Assembly (NCBI GenBank): GCA_013298125.1
Contig: JAAFJP010000019.1
Coordinates: forward strand, 59,144 to 123,143
Origin: Cytophagales bacterium
GTDB taxonomy: Bacteria > Bacteroidota > Bacteroidia > Cytophagales > Spirosomataceae
Reading direction: 5' to 3'
DNA: 64,000 nt
Shown: in pieces, positions 25,692 to 33,772 of the stretch
Layout of the letters: each line of letters opens with the position of its first letter
Numbering within the stretch: the first letter of the stretch is position 1
The notes under the pieces: model-generated
Databases searched by the model: none
Seen by the model: only the letters and a program-made list of their open reading frames with translations
What the model was told of the DNA's origin: nothing
Position numbers and translations under genes: made by a program

Positions 25692-26702
25692 TTACTCACA
25701 TCCCTCCCCACTCAAAACAATCCCATTTTTCTGATGGTCAAATGTTAGATTAAATGTTTCGGATATGATTGAAAGGATATTATCTAAATTTTCGTTCTCG
25801 AAAGTTGCAGTCAGTTTACAGTCTTTAATTTTATCGTTAGTAAATACAATCTCGATATTGAATTTTTCGGATAAGGATTTAGCCACTTCACCCAACGGTA
25901 ATTTATTAAAAACAAAAGAGTTCAGTTTTTCCTTCACCACTTCTTTTTCTTCTGCCACTTCCGACTTTATGATGGTATCGACATTGGCTAATATCTCCGC
26001 TTTCTGTCCTTTGGTCAAGATAACTTTATGATTATTTTTTGAAAACTGAACCTTCCCCGTCTTCACAACTACCTGAACCTGAGCATCATACGCCCTAACA
26101 TTGAATGACGTACCCAACACCCGCACGTCCGTGCCTTGCGTATGTATAATGAACGGGTGAGCGGCATCGTGATGTACATCAAAGAATGCTTCGCCAGTCA
26201 AATTAATCTCACGAGTCTCTCCTTCAAACGCTTTTGGGTAAGTGATGGTTGAGTTTTTACTGAGCAAAATTTTAGTGCCATCGGGCAGTATTTTTTCGAC
26301 GGAAACGCCTTCACTTTTGAAAGTCAGTACATCATTTTGTGGTGTAGCAAACTGTTTGGCAGCAAAAAACCATAGCCCAAAGACCACAGCTAAAACCGCT
26401 GCAATTTTCAAGAAACTATTAACCCAATTAAGTTTTTGAATGGGCTTAATGTCTTGATTTTCAATAACTTCTTCCTTTTTTGATGCCCCAATATTTAATT
26501 TTTCCCAAGCGGCATCCACATCAACAGTTCGCTGATGTTGAATATTTTTTGCACCCTCCCAAATGATTTTAGAATGGTCAAAAGTCTTTTGGTTATCCTC
26601 AGACGCACTCATCCACTCACCAATCGTATCTGACTCGTGATTGTCCGTCTCATCGGCAAGGTATTTTGCCAGCAAGTCGTCTATGGTTTGGTCTTGATTC
26701 AT
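25692..26702 (-). CDS. FecR-family anti-sigma factor
   Basis: 336 residues. The cytoplasmic N-terminal region (DDLLAKYLADETDNHESDTI to FDHSKIIWEGAK) is the sigma-binding part. A membrane helix follows at about 93-112 (KIAAVLAVVFGLWFFAAK), then the periplasmic FecR domain (SVEKILPDGTKILLSKNSTI; GEAFFDVHHDAAHPFIIHTQ; VRVLGTSFNVRAYD) and the C-terminal DUF4974 domain (FNKLPLGEVAKSLSEKFNIEI). It holds the neighbouring ECF sigma factor until the STN partner in the outer membrane signals. The order sigma, FecR, STN protein in one direction is the standard cell-surface signalling arrangement in Bacteroidota. Confidence 0.93.
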   Translation of the reverse strand: MNQDQTIDDLLAKYLADETDNHESDTIGEWMSASEDNQKTFDHSKIIWEGAKNIQHQRTVDVDAAWEKLNIGASKKEEVIENQDIKPIQKLNWVNSFLKIAAVLAVVFGLWFFAAKQFATPQNDVLTFKSEGVSVEKILPDGTKILLSKNSTITYPKAFEGETREINLTGEAFFDVHHDAAHPFIIHTQGTDVRVLGTSFNVRAYDAQVQVVVKTGKVQFSKNNHKVILTKGQKAEILANVDTIIKSEVAEEKEVVKEKLNSFVFNKLPLGEVAKSLSEKFNIEIVFTNDKIKDCKLTATFENENLDNILSIISETFNLTFDHQKNGIVLSGEGCE

Positions 26703-26792
26703 TTTAGTATTTGTATTAGGTATTTGGTGTTAGGTTTTAGATTCAAGATATTTCAAATCTATTTTCAATCCTTCCAAATGCCTATGATGTTT

Positions 26793-27371
26793 TTAGTGGT
26801 TGAATAACATTATAAAAAATATAACTGGCAGATAATCAGCCAATTCCATTCGCATTATTTTCAAGGCTTTCCCGATTTGGTTTTCAATAGTCTTAATCGA
26901 AAGTCCCAATTTATCAGCAATTTCTTGGTATTTTAATTCCTCAAAACGACTCATTTTAAAAATCAAACGGCATTGTTCTGGTAGTTTTTCCAGAGCCTCC
27001 GCAATTCTATTCTCCAACTCCACCTTATCCAATATCTCAGTTGCTGAGTCGTAAGTTTCTTCCAAATAATCCCCCACATACTGACGATAAGTTTCCTGAA
27101 TTTTCAAGTGTTTTATCCGATTCAAGCACGTATTATGCACGGCACGGTAGAGGTAAGATTTCAACGAAACACTTATCTCAATATCTGTACGTTGTTCCCA
27201 AAACTTCAAAAATATGCTCTGAACCACCTCTTCGGCATCATCCATATCCTTCAAAATCCCGCAAGCGTAATTGCACAGAGCTTGATAATGTTTTCGGAAA
27301 ACACCCTCATAGACCCGTTCGTTACCTTGACGGATAGCCATTAAAATATCAGAATCTGGAATTTGTACCAT
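26793..27371 (-). CDS. ECF RNA polymerase sigma-70 factor
   Basis: 192 residues with sigma region 2 (YEGVFRKHYQALCNYACGIL; DAEEVVQSIFLKFWEQR; SYLYRAVHNTCLNRIKH, residues about 19-85) and region 4 (LEKLPEQCRLIFKMSRFEELKYQEIADKLGLSIKTIENQIGKALKIM, about 122-172), and no region 1 or 3. This is the FecI-like group used in Bacteroidota surface signalling. It is first in the leftward group sigma-FecR-STN. Targets are probably the STN protein gene and its own operon; this is inferred from the arrangement. Confidence 0.94.
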   Translation of the reverse strand: MVQIPDSDILMAIRQGNERVYEGVFRKHYQALCNYACGILKDMDDAEEVVQSIFLKFWEQRTDIEISVSLKSYLYRAVHNTCLNRIKHLKIQETYRQYVGDYLEETYDSATEILDKVELENRIAEALEKLPEQCRLIFKMSRFEELKYQEIADKLGLSIKTIENQIGKALKIMRMELADYLPVIFFIMLFNH

Positions 27372-27401
27372 TTAAAGAGGTGAAGTGAATGAGCAACTTC
27401 A

Positions 27402-27409
27402 CAAAAATA
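27402..27409 (-). promoter_or_regulatory. Possible -7 element for the sigma-factor operon
   Basis: On the minus strand these bases read TATTTTTG, a full match to TAnnTTTG, 31 bases before the start codon. The expected TTTG element at 18-21 bases further up is not clear. The rest of the 27372-27660 gap holds two small hairpins and no gene. Confidence 0.35.
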
Positions 27410-27619
27410 CAATTCCTATCCGATATTTCATCTTAAAGACAATCAATTTTAGTGATACCCCTATGGAGATTGGAAAAAATAATGACTTGAAAATAAAAAT
27501 CTTATTTAAAATATGATTTCGTCAGTCATATTATGGGTTGGAATTAAATAAGGAGAAAATATCAATTTGGGATATTGCTACCGCACTACGTTCGGTGGGG
27601 GAACTTCTCTTCAGAAGTA

Positions 27620-27662
27620 AATCAAAAAGCCATTCCAGATTGACTGAAACGGCTTTTTGATT
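27620..27662. terminator. Bidirectional terminator at the end of the ParE-type gene
   Basis: AATCAAAAAGCC (27620-27631) faces GGCTTTTTGATT (27651-27662) across a 19-base loop. The T-rich arm gives U tracts in both directions, and it overlaps the toxin stop codon. Confidence 0.65.
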
Positions 27663-27951
27663 AATTTATATTTGGATTTTGTCTTGTACCTTTAACATTA
27701 ATTACTTCTATGATTTCCTCATTAATTCGATAGTACAGAACTGTATGACGATTAACAATACATCTTCTGAGACCCTCTATTTTATCAGAACTCGGAAACA
27801 TAAAAGGCATGATTGATAACTGTTTGACAGCTTTTGAAATATCTATCAAAAACTTCATTTTGACATTTTCAGACCATTCTTCACCAAGATAATTAGCGGT
27901 TTTTTCAATACTTAATTTAGCTTTTTTAGAGAAAATAATGGTAAAACTCAT
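27661..27951 (-). CDS. RelE/ParE family toxin
   Basis: 96 residues with the ParE/RelE fold: an N-terminal strand and helix (FTIIFSKKAKLSIEKTANYL), a helix (ENVKMKFLIDISKAVKQLSIMP) and the C-terminal strands with basic residues (GLRRCIVNRHTVLYYRINEEIIEVINVKGTRQNP). ParE-type members poison gyrase and RelE types cleave mRNA; the sequence alone does not separate the two, though the YYRI...I.V..... ending is more ParE-like. It overlaps the antitoxin gene by four bases (ATGA), the usual arrangement of a type II module. Confidence 0.88.
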   Translation of the reverse strand: MSFTIIFSKKAKLSIEKTANYLGEEWSENVKMKFLIDISKAVKQLSIMPFMFPSSDKIEGLRRCIVNRHTVLYYRINEEIIEVINVKGTRQNPNIN

Positions 27952-28178
27952 AATCCGTATTTTGTAAAAATTTCTTGATAAGTATAAGTTCTTCCCGCTT
28001 CGATGTCTTCAATTCCTTCTTTGATTTCAGCTTTGTCATTTTCTGAAAGCTCATCCCAAAAATCTGTTTCGGTATTGACACTTCTGCCTAATAAAGTTTT
28101 TACAGCACTTAGTACATCATTGTCTTGTAAATGATCAATGAGTATATGTAATTCAGATTTAAGTTGTAATGTGCTCAT
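27948..28178 (-). CDS. Antitoxin of the RelE/ParE module
   Basis: 76 residues from the ATG at 28178; I prefer this start to one 42 bases earlier because the longer form adds a hydrophobic stretch (MSIILAIFTKNHIK) unlike the family. The acidic C-terminal region (FWDELSENDKAEIKEGIEDIEAGRTYTYQEIFTKYG) is typical of Bacteroidota antitoxins that wrap the ParE-like toxin. It is encoded before the toxin and overlaps it by four bases, so the pair is coupled and probably autoregulated. Confidence 0.82.
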   Translation of the reverse strand: MSTLQLKSELHILIDHLQDNDVLSAVKTLLGRSVNTETDFWDELSENDKAEIKEGIEDIEAGRTYTYQEIFTKYGL

Positions 28179-28225
28179 TTTGATATGATTTTTTGTAAAA
28201 ATAGCCAATATTATTGACATTTCAA

Positions 28226-29365
28226 CTACCCCACCAACTCCTTCAAATCCTCATCATTCAATTGTTTACGCACATCTGCCATCAACAAAAAGCGTGTGTA
28301 AAGTTTGTCTAATTCTGGTTTTTCAAAATCAAAACCAATCAATTGCAAACGATGACGAAGGGCAGCACGACCCGAACGAGAAGTCAAAACAATTGCCGAT
28401 GAAGGAACGCCAACGTCCTCTGGTTTCATGATTTCGTAGGTTTCTGAATGTTTCAAGAAACCGTCTTGGTGAATGCCTGACGAGTGTGCGAAGGCATTTG
28501 CTCCCACGATTGCCTTATTCGCCTGTACGGGCATACCCATCATGTTTGAGACCAACGTTGAGAATGGGTATAACAATTGGGCATTGATGTCCGTATGAAA
28601 TCCTAAATGTTTATGAATATTCAAAATCATGGCTACTTCTTCCAAAGAGGTATTTCCAGCTCTTTCACCTATACCATTTATCGTGACCTCCACCTGTCTC
28701 GCACCCGCCTGAATACCTGCGATAGTGTTGGCAGTGGCAAGTCCTAAGTCATTGTGATTGTGCATTGAAATAGTCGCCTTGTGGATATTTGGCACATTTT
28801 CAAACAAATAATTGATGCGTTGGAACATCTGATGAGGCAATAAATAACCCGTTGTGTCAGGTAAATTCACGACAGTAGCACCTGCCGAAATCACCGCCTC
28901 AGTCAATTTTGCCAAATATTCTAAATCCGCACGACCAGCATCTTCGGCAAAAAACTCTACATCTTCCACAAACGATTTGGCATATTTCACCGCCCAAACG
29001 CCACGCTCCAACATCTCCTCACGGGTAGAGTTAAATTTATGCACAATATGCGAATCCGAAGCACCTAAACCCGTATGGATTCTTGGATATTTGGCGTGTT
29101 TTAGAGCCGCTGCAGCTGCATCAATATCTTCTTTCTTAGCACGAGTCAGACCACAAACCGTTGCATTTTTTACTAATTTACTAATCTCTTCAACCGAACG
29201 AAAATCGCCAGGAGAAGAAATAGGGAAACCTGCCTCAATAATATCCACGCCCAAGAGTTCGAGTTGTTCGGCAACTTGCAATTTCTCTTCGGTGTTCAAT
29301 TGACATCCTGGCACTTGTTCGCCATCTCTTAATGTAGTATCAAATACTTGTATTTTCTGACTCAT
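28226..29365 (-). CDS. leuA: 2-isopropylmalate synthase (short form without regulatory domain)
   Basis: This enzyme condenses acetyl-CoA with 2-oxoisovalerate, the first step committed to leucine. The 379 residues start with the HMGL-like signature ([20 protein letters not shown]) and contain the metal/substrate motif [11 protein letters not shown] and the glycine-rich [17 protein letters not shown], then GIHQDGFLK. The C-terminal allosteric LeuA dimer domain (about 130 residues) of the usual 510-residue enzyme is missing; the protein ends after the accessory helical part ([20 protein letters not shown]). Related homocitrate synthase or citramalate synthase identities are less likely given the motifs but cannot be fully ruled out. 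A good Bacteroidota promoter lies 31 bases upstream. ilvC is not linked to it. Confidence 0.88.
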   Translation of the reverse strand: MSQKIQVFDTTLRDGEQVPGCQLNTEEKLQVAEQLELLGVDIIEAGFPISSPGDFRSVEEISKLVKNATVCGLTRAKKEDIDAAAAALKHAKYPRIHTGLGASDSHIVHKFNSTREEMLERGVWAVKYAKSFVEDVEFFAEDAGRADLEYLAKLTEAVISAGATVVNLPDTTGYLLPHQMFQRINYLFENVPNIHKATISMHNHNDLGLATANTIAGIQAGARQVEVTINGIGERAGNTSLEEVAMILNIHKHLGFHTDINAQLLYPFSTLVSNMMGMPVQANKAIVGANAFAHSSGIHQDGFLKHSETYEIMKPEDVGVPSSAIVLTSRSGRAALRHRLQLIGFDFEKPELDKLYTRFLLMADVRKQLNDEDLKELVG

Positions 29366-29395
29366 GGTTTTGTGTGAATTTGTTTTTTTCTAAGT

Positions 29396-29427
29396 CAAAA
29401 ATAAGGCGGGTATTTAGAAAAAACAAA
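29396..29427 (-). promoter_or_regulatory. Promoter of leuA (Bacteroidota -33/-7 type)
   Basis: On the minus strand TTTG (29427-29424) is followed by 20 bases and TATTTTTG (29403-29396), which fits TTTG-N(18-21)-TAnnTTTG. The -7 element lies 31 bases before the leuA start. Confidence 0.65.
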
Positions 29428-29620
29428 TATTCAATTTTCTTAATTTAGAATTAAAATCTGTGTTTAGTTATTTTTAAATCAATATTTAGAATTAAAATCT
29501 TTTTTATAGTAAAAATTTAGAAATTAAATCCAAAATTTATAAAATCACTATATGAATAATTTTTGAAATAAATATTTTTTAAATGGTACATTTTTGAGTT
29601 GGGGGATGTATTTTTTTGAC

Positions 29621-29650
29621 TTTGGAAAGATTTTTTTTGCTTTATCTTTG
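29621..29650 (+). promoter_or_regulatory. Promoter of the PQQ-propeller lipoprotein gene
   Basis: TTTG (29621-29624), 18 bases, then TATCTTTG (29643-29650), a full match to the Bacteroidota housekeeping promoter, 40 bases before the ATG at 29690. The 29366-29689 gap holds this promoter and that of leuA, divergent, and nothing else evident. Confidence 0.7.
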
Positions 29651-29689
29651 TAAGTATTCTCATTTTTTCACCATCAAAATAAAATTACT

Positions 29690-31426
29690 ATGCTTAAAAA
29701 TTTCGCATTACTCATTCTATTGGGTTTAGTTTTCACTTTTTCAGCTTGTAAAGAAAACGAGACCGTTCCAAAAAGTTCAGCCAAAGCAATTACTAAATTA
29801 AGTTTTCCACAATTTACGCCCGCAGTACAAGCCACCATTGATGAAGCTACCAAACGCATCACGGCAGTAGTTCCTTCTACGGCAGATGTTACCAAATTGA
29901 TTCCCTCCATCAGCGTTTCATTAAAAGCAAAAGTGCTTCCAGATTCTGGAAAAGTACAAGATTTTACGAATGATGTAACCTATACCGTAACGGCAGAAGA
30001 CGGTACAAAACAGGATTATAAAGTGATGGTAAGTCGTACAAAGTTCTCTGGAAAAGATATTTTAACATTTACTTTTGCAGATTTTTCTCCTGCCATTGTA
30101 GCCAAAATTGACCCAACAACCAAGACCATCACAGCAACCGTTCCTGCAACGGCAGATTTAACTAAATTAAAACCAACGATTACACTTTCAGACCGTGCAA
30201 GTGTAAATCCAGCTTCAGCAACGGTGGTGGATTTTACGAAAGCGGTAAATTTTACTGTTACGGCTGAGGATGCAACGACGCAGGTTTATGCGGTTACTGT
30301 GATATCTCCAAATTCGCCTATTTCAATAAAGTCAGGAAAAAATCCAAGTAGAAGTTTAGTTTTTGTTTCTTCCAGCAACAAATCTACTTTGGAAGCAATA
30401 GATGCATTAACTGGTAAGTTAGTATGGAGTTTTTACAATAACGAAAATGCAAAGTATTACAATCCAACAGTTTATGATGGAAATATAATACTAAAATCAA
30501 ACGGGGTGAAATTTATTGATGCTTCTACAGGTACTCTAAATGGTATAATTTCAAATGACAATTATTCGGGATTATGCTCAATGATATCGAATGACATAAT
30601 GTATTATGGGTCAGGTAAGGATGAGTATCTGAGAGCTTTTGACCTGAAAGCTAAAAAACAAAAATGGACTACTAAAACGGGAATTTCAATTGATTCAAAT
30701 CCAACTATATATAAAGGGATACTTTTTACAGGTAGAATTGATGTAGAAAGTCTTGCGACTTTCCCAAGTTATTTCTATGCTTATGATGCAGAAACTGGTG
30801 CTCTGAAATGGCAAGCTGATAGCGATTTAGGTGGTTTTTATGGGTCAGTTAGTCCTTGTACTTTTGAAAATTTAGTTATTCCAGTGGGGGTATTAGTCAT
30901 TCAAGCATTCGATATTAATACAGGAAAGAGGAAATGGTCATTTGGAAATATTAGAGGCGGATTTGGTTCTTTTTCCAGTCCAACAGAATCTGAAGGTATT
31001 ATTTATTACGGAGCTAATAATAACAACTTATACGCCTTGAATGCTATTGATGGAACATTAAAATGGGAGTTTGGAACTGGTGATATTATTGACTCAAGTC
31101 CCATAATTGACCAAGGAGTTGTTTTTATTTATTCAAGAGATAGCTATGTTTACGCAATAGATAAAAAAACAGGTTTACAGAAGTGGAAAACTGCAATAGC
31201 AAAAAACGCTTCTTATACTTTTGCTTTTCTTGATTCAAGCCCAATCGTTGTTGATGATATTCTATATATTGTAGGGCTTGATGGTACATTATACGCACTA
31301 AATGCAAAAAATGGAACAGAACTTTGGAAATACGGAAATTCTCGTTATCTGCCAAATTCATCTCCATGTGTCATAGATAAAAATGGTAAGGTTTATCATA
31401 GTGGAATGAGTGGCATGACAAACTAA
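29690..31426 (+). CDS. Lipoprotein with Ig-like repeats and a PQQ-type beta-propeller
   Basis: 578 residues with a lipoprotein signal peptide (FTFSAC, Cys20). Two tandem repeats follow (residues about 33-115 and 120-205, with ATIDEATKRITAVVPSTADV against AKIDPTTKTITATVPATADL and FTNDVTYTVTAEDGTKQDYK against FTKAVNFTVTAEDATTQVYA), of the DUF5018-like Ig type. From about 215 there is a propeller of PQQ-like blades (AIDALTGKLVWSFYN; AYDAETGALKWQADSD; AFDINTGKRKWSFG; ALNAIDGTLKWEFG; AIDKKTGLQKWKT; ALNAKNGTELWKYG). The blades lack evidence of a dehydrogenase active site, so it is more likely a surface-exposed binding or scaffold protein than a quinoprotein. A terminator that is part of a direct repeat follows. 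Confidence 0.88.
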   Translation: MLKNFALLILLGLVFTFSACKENETVPKSSAKAITKLSFPQFTPAVQATIDEATKRITAVVPSTADVTKLIPSISVSLKAKVLPDSGKVQDFTNDVTYTVTAEDGTKQDYKVMVSRTKFSGKDILTFTFADFSPAIVAKIDPTTKTITATVPATADLTKLKPTITLSDRASVNPASATVVDFTKAVNFTVTAEDATTQVYAVTVISPNSPISIKSGKNPSRSLVFVSSSNKSTLEAIDALTGKLVWSFYNNENAKYYNPTVYDGNIILKSNGVKFIDASTGTLNGIISNDNYSGLCSMISNDIMYYGSGKDEYLRAFDLKAKKQKWTTKTGISIDSNPTIYKGILFTGRIDVESLATFPSYFYAYDAETGALKWQADSDLGGFYGSVSPCTFENLVIPVGVLVIQAFDINTGKRKWSFGNIRGGFGSFSSPTESEGIIYYGANNNNLYALNAIDGTLKWEFGTGDIIDSSPIIDQGVVFIYSRDSYVYAIDKKTGLQKWKTAIAKNASYTFAFLDSSPIVVDDILYIVGLDGTLYALNAKNGTELWKYGNSRYLPNSSPCVIDKNGKVYHSGMSGMTN

Positions 31427-31433
31427 ACTTACA

Positions 31434-31511
31434 AAAAAGGCTGAACATCCCAAATATTCAGCCTTTTTTACACCCCAAATTTACCAAAGCCAAAAAGCAA
31501 GGTTAATTTTA
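31434..31511 (+). repeat. Direct repeat copy A, containing the terminator of the PQQ lipoprotein gene
   Basis: This 78-base block matches 32138-32215 at 73 of 78 positions. Its first 36 bases (31434-31469) form a terminator: AAAAAGGCTGAA and TTCAGCCTTTTTT around an 11-base loop, eight bases after the lipoprotein stop. After the block, a further similarity (TTTAAAGAAATAA against TTCAAAGAAATAA) occurs at a small offset in both copies. The block continues into the frame of the nuclease fragment. Confidence 0.9.
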
Positions 31512-31639
31512 GCCATTAAAAATAACCACAAATATTTAAAGAAATAACTGATTTACTTGCCTACATAAAACAATCAGAAATTGAAGGTACAAACAAGAAT
31601 AGAACACTTCTATTAGGAACAATTTTAGAAGATATTTCT

Positions 31640-32002
31640 TTGAAGATAAAAGAAGAATCAGGAATTGATTTGAAAGACTATAATATCTCAATTGATGCTT
31701 ATGGAATTAAACACGTTTTACAGGGTCATGGAGATAAGAAAAGAGAAAATAGCCGAGGTCAGCAAGCTGTAACAGGGGAAGATTTTGAACTACTAAATCA
31801 GATAATTAATTGTCCAGACAATGTGTTTTTTGATGGAAGAGATAGATTCGGAAGAGATTGTTTTCAATTTCAAGTACAAAAAGAACACAAATACGTTGTA
31901 ATTATGGAAGTAAGGACTGGACGTAAACAATTAGCCCTTAAAACAATGCGAATTTTTACAACAAAAAAAGAGAATCAAAATATAAATCTTGATTCTCTTT
32001 AA
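31640..32002 (+). CDS. Orphan PBECR-type (barnase/EndoU/colicin E5-D/RelE-like) nuclease domain, probably 5'-truncated
   Basis: 120 residues from a TTG at 31640, but the frame is open from 31526 with no ATG, so about 38 further residues (QIFKEITDLLAYIKQ and on) are meaningful and the true start is missing. The pattern IKHVLQGHGDKKRENSRGQQ, then TGEDFELLNQIINCPDNVFF, a central IxF/QFQVQ strand and KHKYVVIMEVRTGRKQLALKTMRIF matches PBECR nuclease domains, which usually form the C-terminus of phage MuF proteins or polymorphic toxins. Here nothing of a delivery part precedes it, and no immunity gene is near. It lies between two copies of a 78-bp direct repeat. It is either a stranded toxin tip or a stand-alone RNase; the lack of a good start argues for a relic. 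Confidence 0.65.
   Translation: MKIKEESGIDLKDYNISIDAYGIKHVLQGHGDKKRENSRGQQAVTGEDFELLNQIINCPDNVFFDGRDRFGRDCFQFQVQKEHKYVVIMEVRTGRKQLALKTMRIFTTKKENQNINLDSL
31969..31998 (+). terminator. Hairpin inside the 3' end of the nuclease fragment
   Basis: AGAGAATCAA (31969-31978) faces TTGATTCTCT (31989-31998) with a 10-base loop and two further T residues. It overlaps the last codons and the stop codon, so it may act as a weak terminator that travelled with the fragment. Confidence 0.5.
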
Positions 32003-32137
32003 AGACAATGAGTGAATGCACTTCTTTTCAGAATCTTTCCTCCTACGCCCGAAACGTTTTTGTCTGACGTAAAATTATATTATAATATATTATGATACAA
32101 ACATTTGAAGTGGAATTTTCTCTTTGATTGTTTCTCG

Positions 32138-32215
32138 AAAAAGGCTGAACACCCCAAATGTTCTGCCTTTTTTATACCCCAAATTTGCCAAAGCCAAAAA
32201 GCAAGGTTAATTTTA
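32138..32215 (+). repeat. Direct repeat copy B, in front of bioB
   Basis: 73 of 78 bases identical to 31434-31511. The terminator hairpin is still there but with a T/T mismatch in the stem (GGCTGAACA against TGTTCTGCC). It ends 28 bases before the bioB ATG. The distance between the two copies is 704 bases and only the nuclease fragment lies between them. Confidence 0.9.
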
Positions 32216-32243
32216 AACATTCAAAGAAATAAGAAACGACACT

Positions 32244-33266
32244 ATGATAAAAAATAACTGGACAAGAGAAGAAGTCGAAGCGATTTATAATTTGCCTTTC
32301 ATGGAATTGGTTTATCGTGCAGCCACCGTTCATCGTCAGTACAATGACCCACAGGAGGTTCAAATAAGCACATTATTATCAATCAAAACGGGTGGATGCC
32401 CAGAAGATTGCTCGTATTGCTCACAGGCAGCTCGCTATCATACGGACGTGAAGGTGCAGAAATTGATGGAAACGCCCGAGGTTTTGGCTGCCGCCCAAAG
32501 AGCAAAAGATGCTGGTTCGTCACGCTTTTGTATGGGTGCAGCTTGGCGTGAAGTCCGTGATAATAAGGATTTTGATAAAGTTTTGGACATGGTAAAGGGC
32601 GTAAACGAAATGGGGTTAGAGGTATGTTGTACCCTCGGAATGTTATCAGAATCACAAGCCGAAAAGTTGAAAAATGCTGGTTTATACGCCTACAATCACA
32701 ATATTGATACGAGCGAAGAAAACTACGAAGACGTGATTTCGACTCGTACGTTTGAAGACCGTTTAAATACAATTGATAACGTCCGAAAGGCAAAATTATC
32801 CGTTTGTTCAGGAGGAATTATTGGCTTAGGCGAAGGAGATGCTGACCGTATAGGAATGTTAAAAACCCTTGCCAATATGCCACAACATCCTGATTCTGTG
32901 CCAATTAACAATCTTGTACCCATAAAAGGAACTCCCCTTGGCGAACAAGAACCCGCCACGATTTGGGATATGGTCAGAACGATTGCCACGGCAAGAATCT
33001 TAATGCCAAAATCAATGGTGAGATTGTCGGCAGGACGTTTAGATATGTCTTACGAAGGGCAAACGCTGTGTTTTATGGCAGGGGCAAATTCTATCTTTTC
33101 GGGCGATGTACTTTTGACAACGCCAAACCCAGCGGTATCAAATGATAAAGAATTATTCCAAATCCTGAGTATTAAACCTCGTGAGGCTTTTAAAGAGAAA
33201 AAGAAACAAGTGGAAGTGAATTTTATTCCGAGTGTGGCGGAGGCTATGGAGGAGGTTTTAAATTAA
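32244..33266 (+). CDS. bioB: Biotin synthase
   Basis: This radical-SAM enzyme inserts sulfur into dethiobiotin. The 340 residues have the SAM/Fe-S motif with Cys52, Cys56 and Cys59 (TGGCPEDCSYCSQAARY), then FCMGAAWREVRD and the biotin-synthase segments EVCCTLGMLSESQAEKL, YAYNHNIDTSEENY, SVCSGGIIGLGEGDADR and VPINNLVPIKGTPL, plus the second-cluster Arg region RLSAGRLDMS. Length and motifs are normal. No other bio gene is adjacent. Its original leader seems to have been duplicated with the nuclease fragment, so its promoter may be in repeat copy B or upstream of copy A. Confidence 0.97.
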   Translation: MIKNNWTREEVEAIYNLPFMELVYRAATVHRQYNDPQEVQISTLLSIKTGGCPEDCSYCSQAARYHTDVKVQKLMETPEVLAAAQRAKDAGSSRFCMGAAWREVRDNKDFDKVLDMVKGVNEMGLEVCCTLGMLSESQAEKLKNAGLYAYNHNIDTSEENYEDVISTRTFEDRLNTIDNVRKAKLSVCSGGIIGLGEGDADRIGMLKTLANMPQHPDSVPINNLVPIKGTPLGEQEPATIWDMVRTIATARILMPKSMVRLSAGRLDMSYEGQTLCFMAGANSIFSGDVLLTTPNPAVSNDKELFQILSIKPREAFKEKKKQVEVNFIPSVAEAMEEVLN

Positions 33267-33300
33267 TTTTTTTGAATTGCAAAGTTAAATAAAACCACTA

Positions 33301-33759
33301 ATGAACATAGATAAGTACGCTCTAAAAGCATCTGAAAATTATGTATCTTTTGAATTTGTAAGTGAAGGTAGAAACGGAAAGATTCAGAAAAAAATTATTT
33401 TCACACTCATTGAAGAACTAAATATCTGGAACTTAGGATTTGGAGATGTTGATAATGTAACTGGTGAAATTGATGATTTAGTAAAATCAGACAATGGAGA
33501 TAGTAAAAAAGTCTTAGCCACAGTAGCACAGGCAACAATGATATTTACAAAATACCATCCAAAATCTTTGGTTTTTGCAGAAGGAAGCACCCCCATTCGT
33601 ACAAGACTTTATAGAATTGGAATTAGTCAAAACTTTGAAGAAATATCGGAAACGTTTTTAATTTGGGGTTTGTTAGATGATGAATGGCATCCGTTTGAAA
33701 AAAACACCGATTATCAAGCATTTTTAGTCAAGAGAAAAAATGATATATTTGATTTATAA
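33301..33759 (+). CDS. DUF6934-like hypothetical protein
   Basis: 152 residues with a pattern I associate with the DUF6934 family, small accessory proteins of Bacteroidota: YVSFEFVSEGRNGKIQKKI, IWNLGFGDVD, a Gly-Asp-Ser-Lys-Lys-Val-Leu-Ala-Thr segment (GDSKKVLATVAQATMIF), GSTPIRTRLYRIGIS and a final AFLVKRK. There is no membrane segment or catalytic motif that I can name. A very short gene follows after 13 bases, and such proteins often have a small partner, so a toxin-antitoxin-like pair is possible. It starts 34 bases after bioB and may share its transcript. Confidence 0.65.
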   Translation: MNIDKYALKASENYVSFEFVSEGRNGKIQKKIIFTLIEELNIWNLGFGDVDNVTGEIDDLVKSDNGDSKKVLATVAQATMIFTKYHPKSLVFAEGSTPIRTRLYRIGISQNFEEISETFLIWGLLDDEWHPFEKNTDYQAFLVKRKNDIFDL

Positions 33760-33772
33760 AACTAATAGCGAT

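Noticed and set aside
27480..27620. Possible gene relic (frame reading DIATALRSVGELL) ahead of the ParE module
   Set aside because: The frame is short, lacks a start and matches nothing I know; the stretch is better seen as two small hairpins in a gap.
27948..28220. Longer start (28220) for the ParE-module antitoxin
   Set aside because: The added 14 residues are hydrophobic and unlike antitoxin N-termini; ATG 28178 gives MSTLQLKSELH.
29690..31426. PQQ-dependent dehydrogenase for the propeller lipoprotein
   Set aside because: The blades are of the PQQ repeat type but dehydrogenase active-site features are not seen, and Ig-like repeats precede them.
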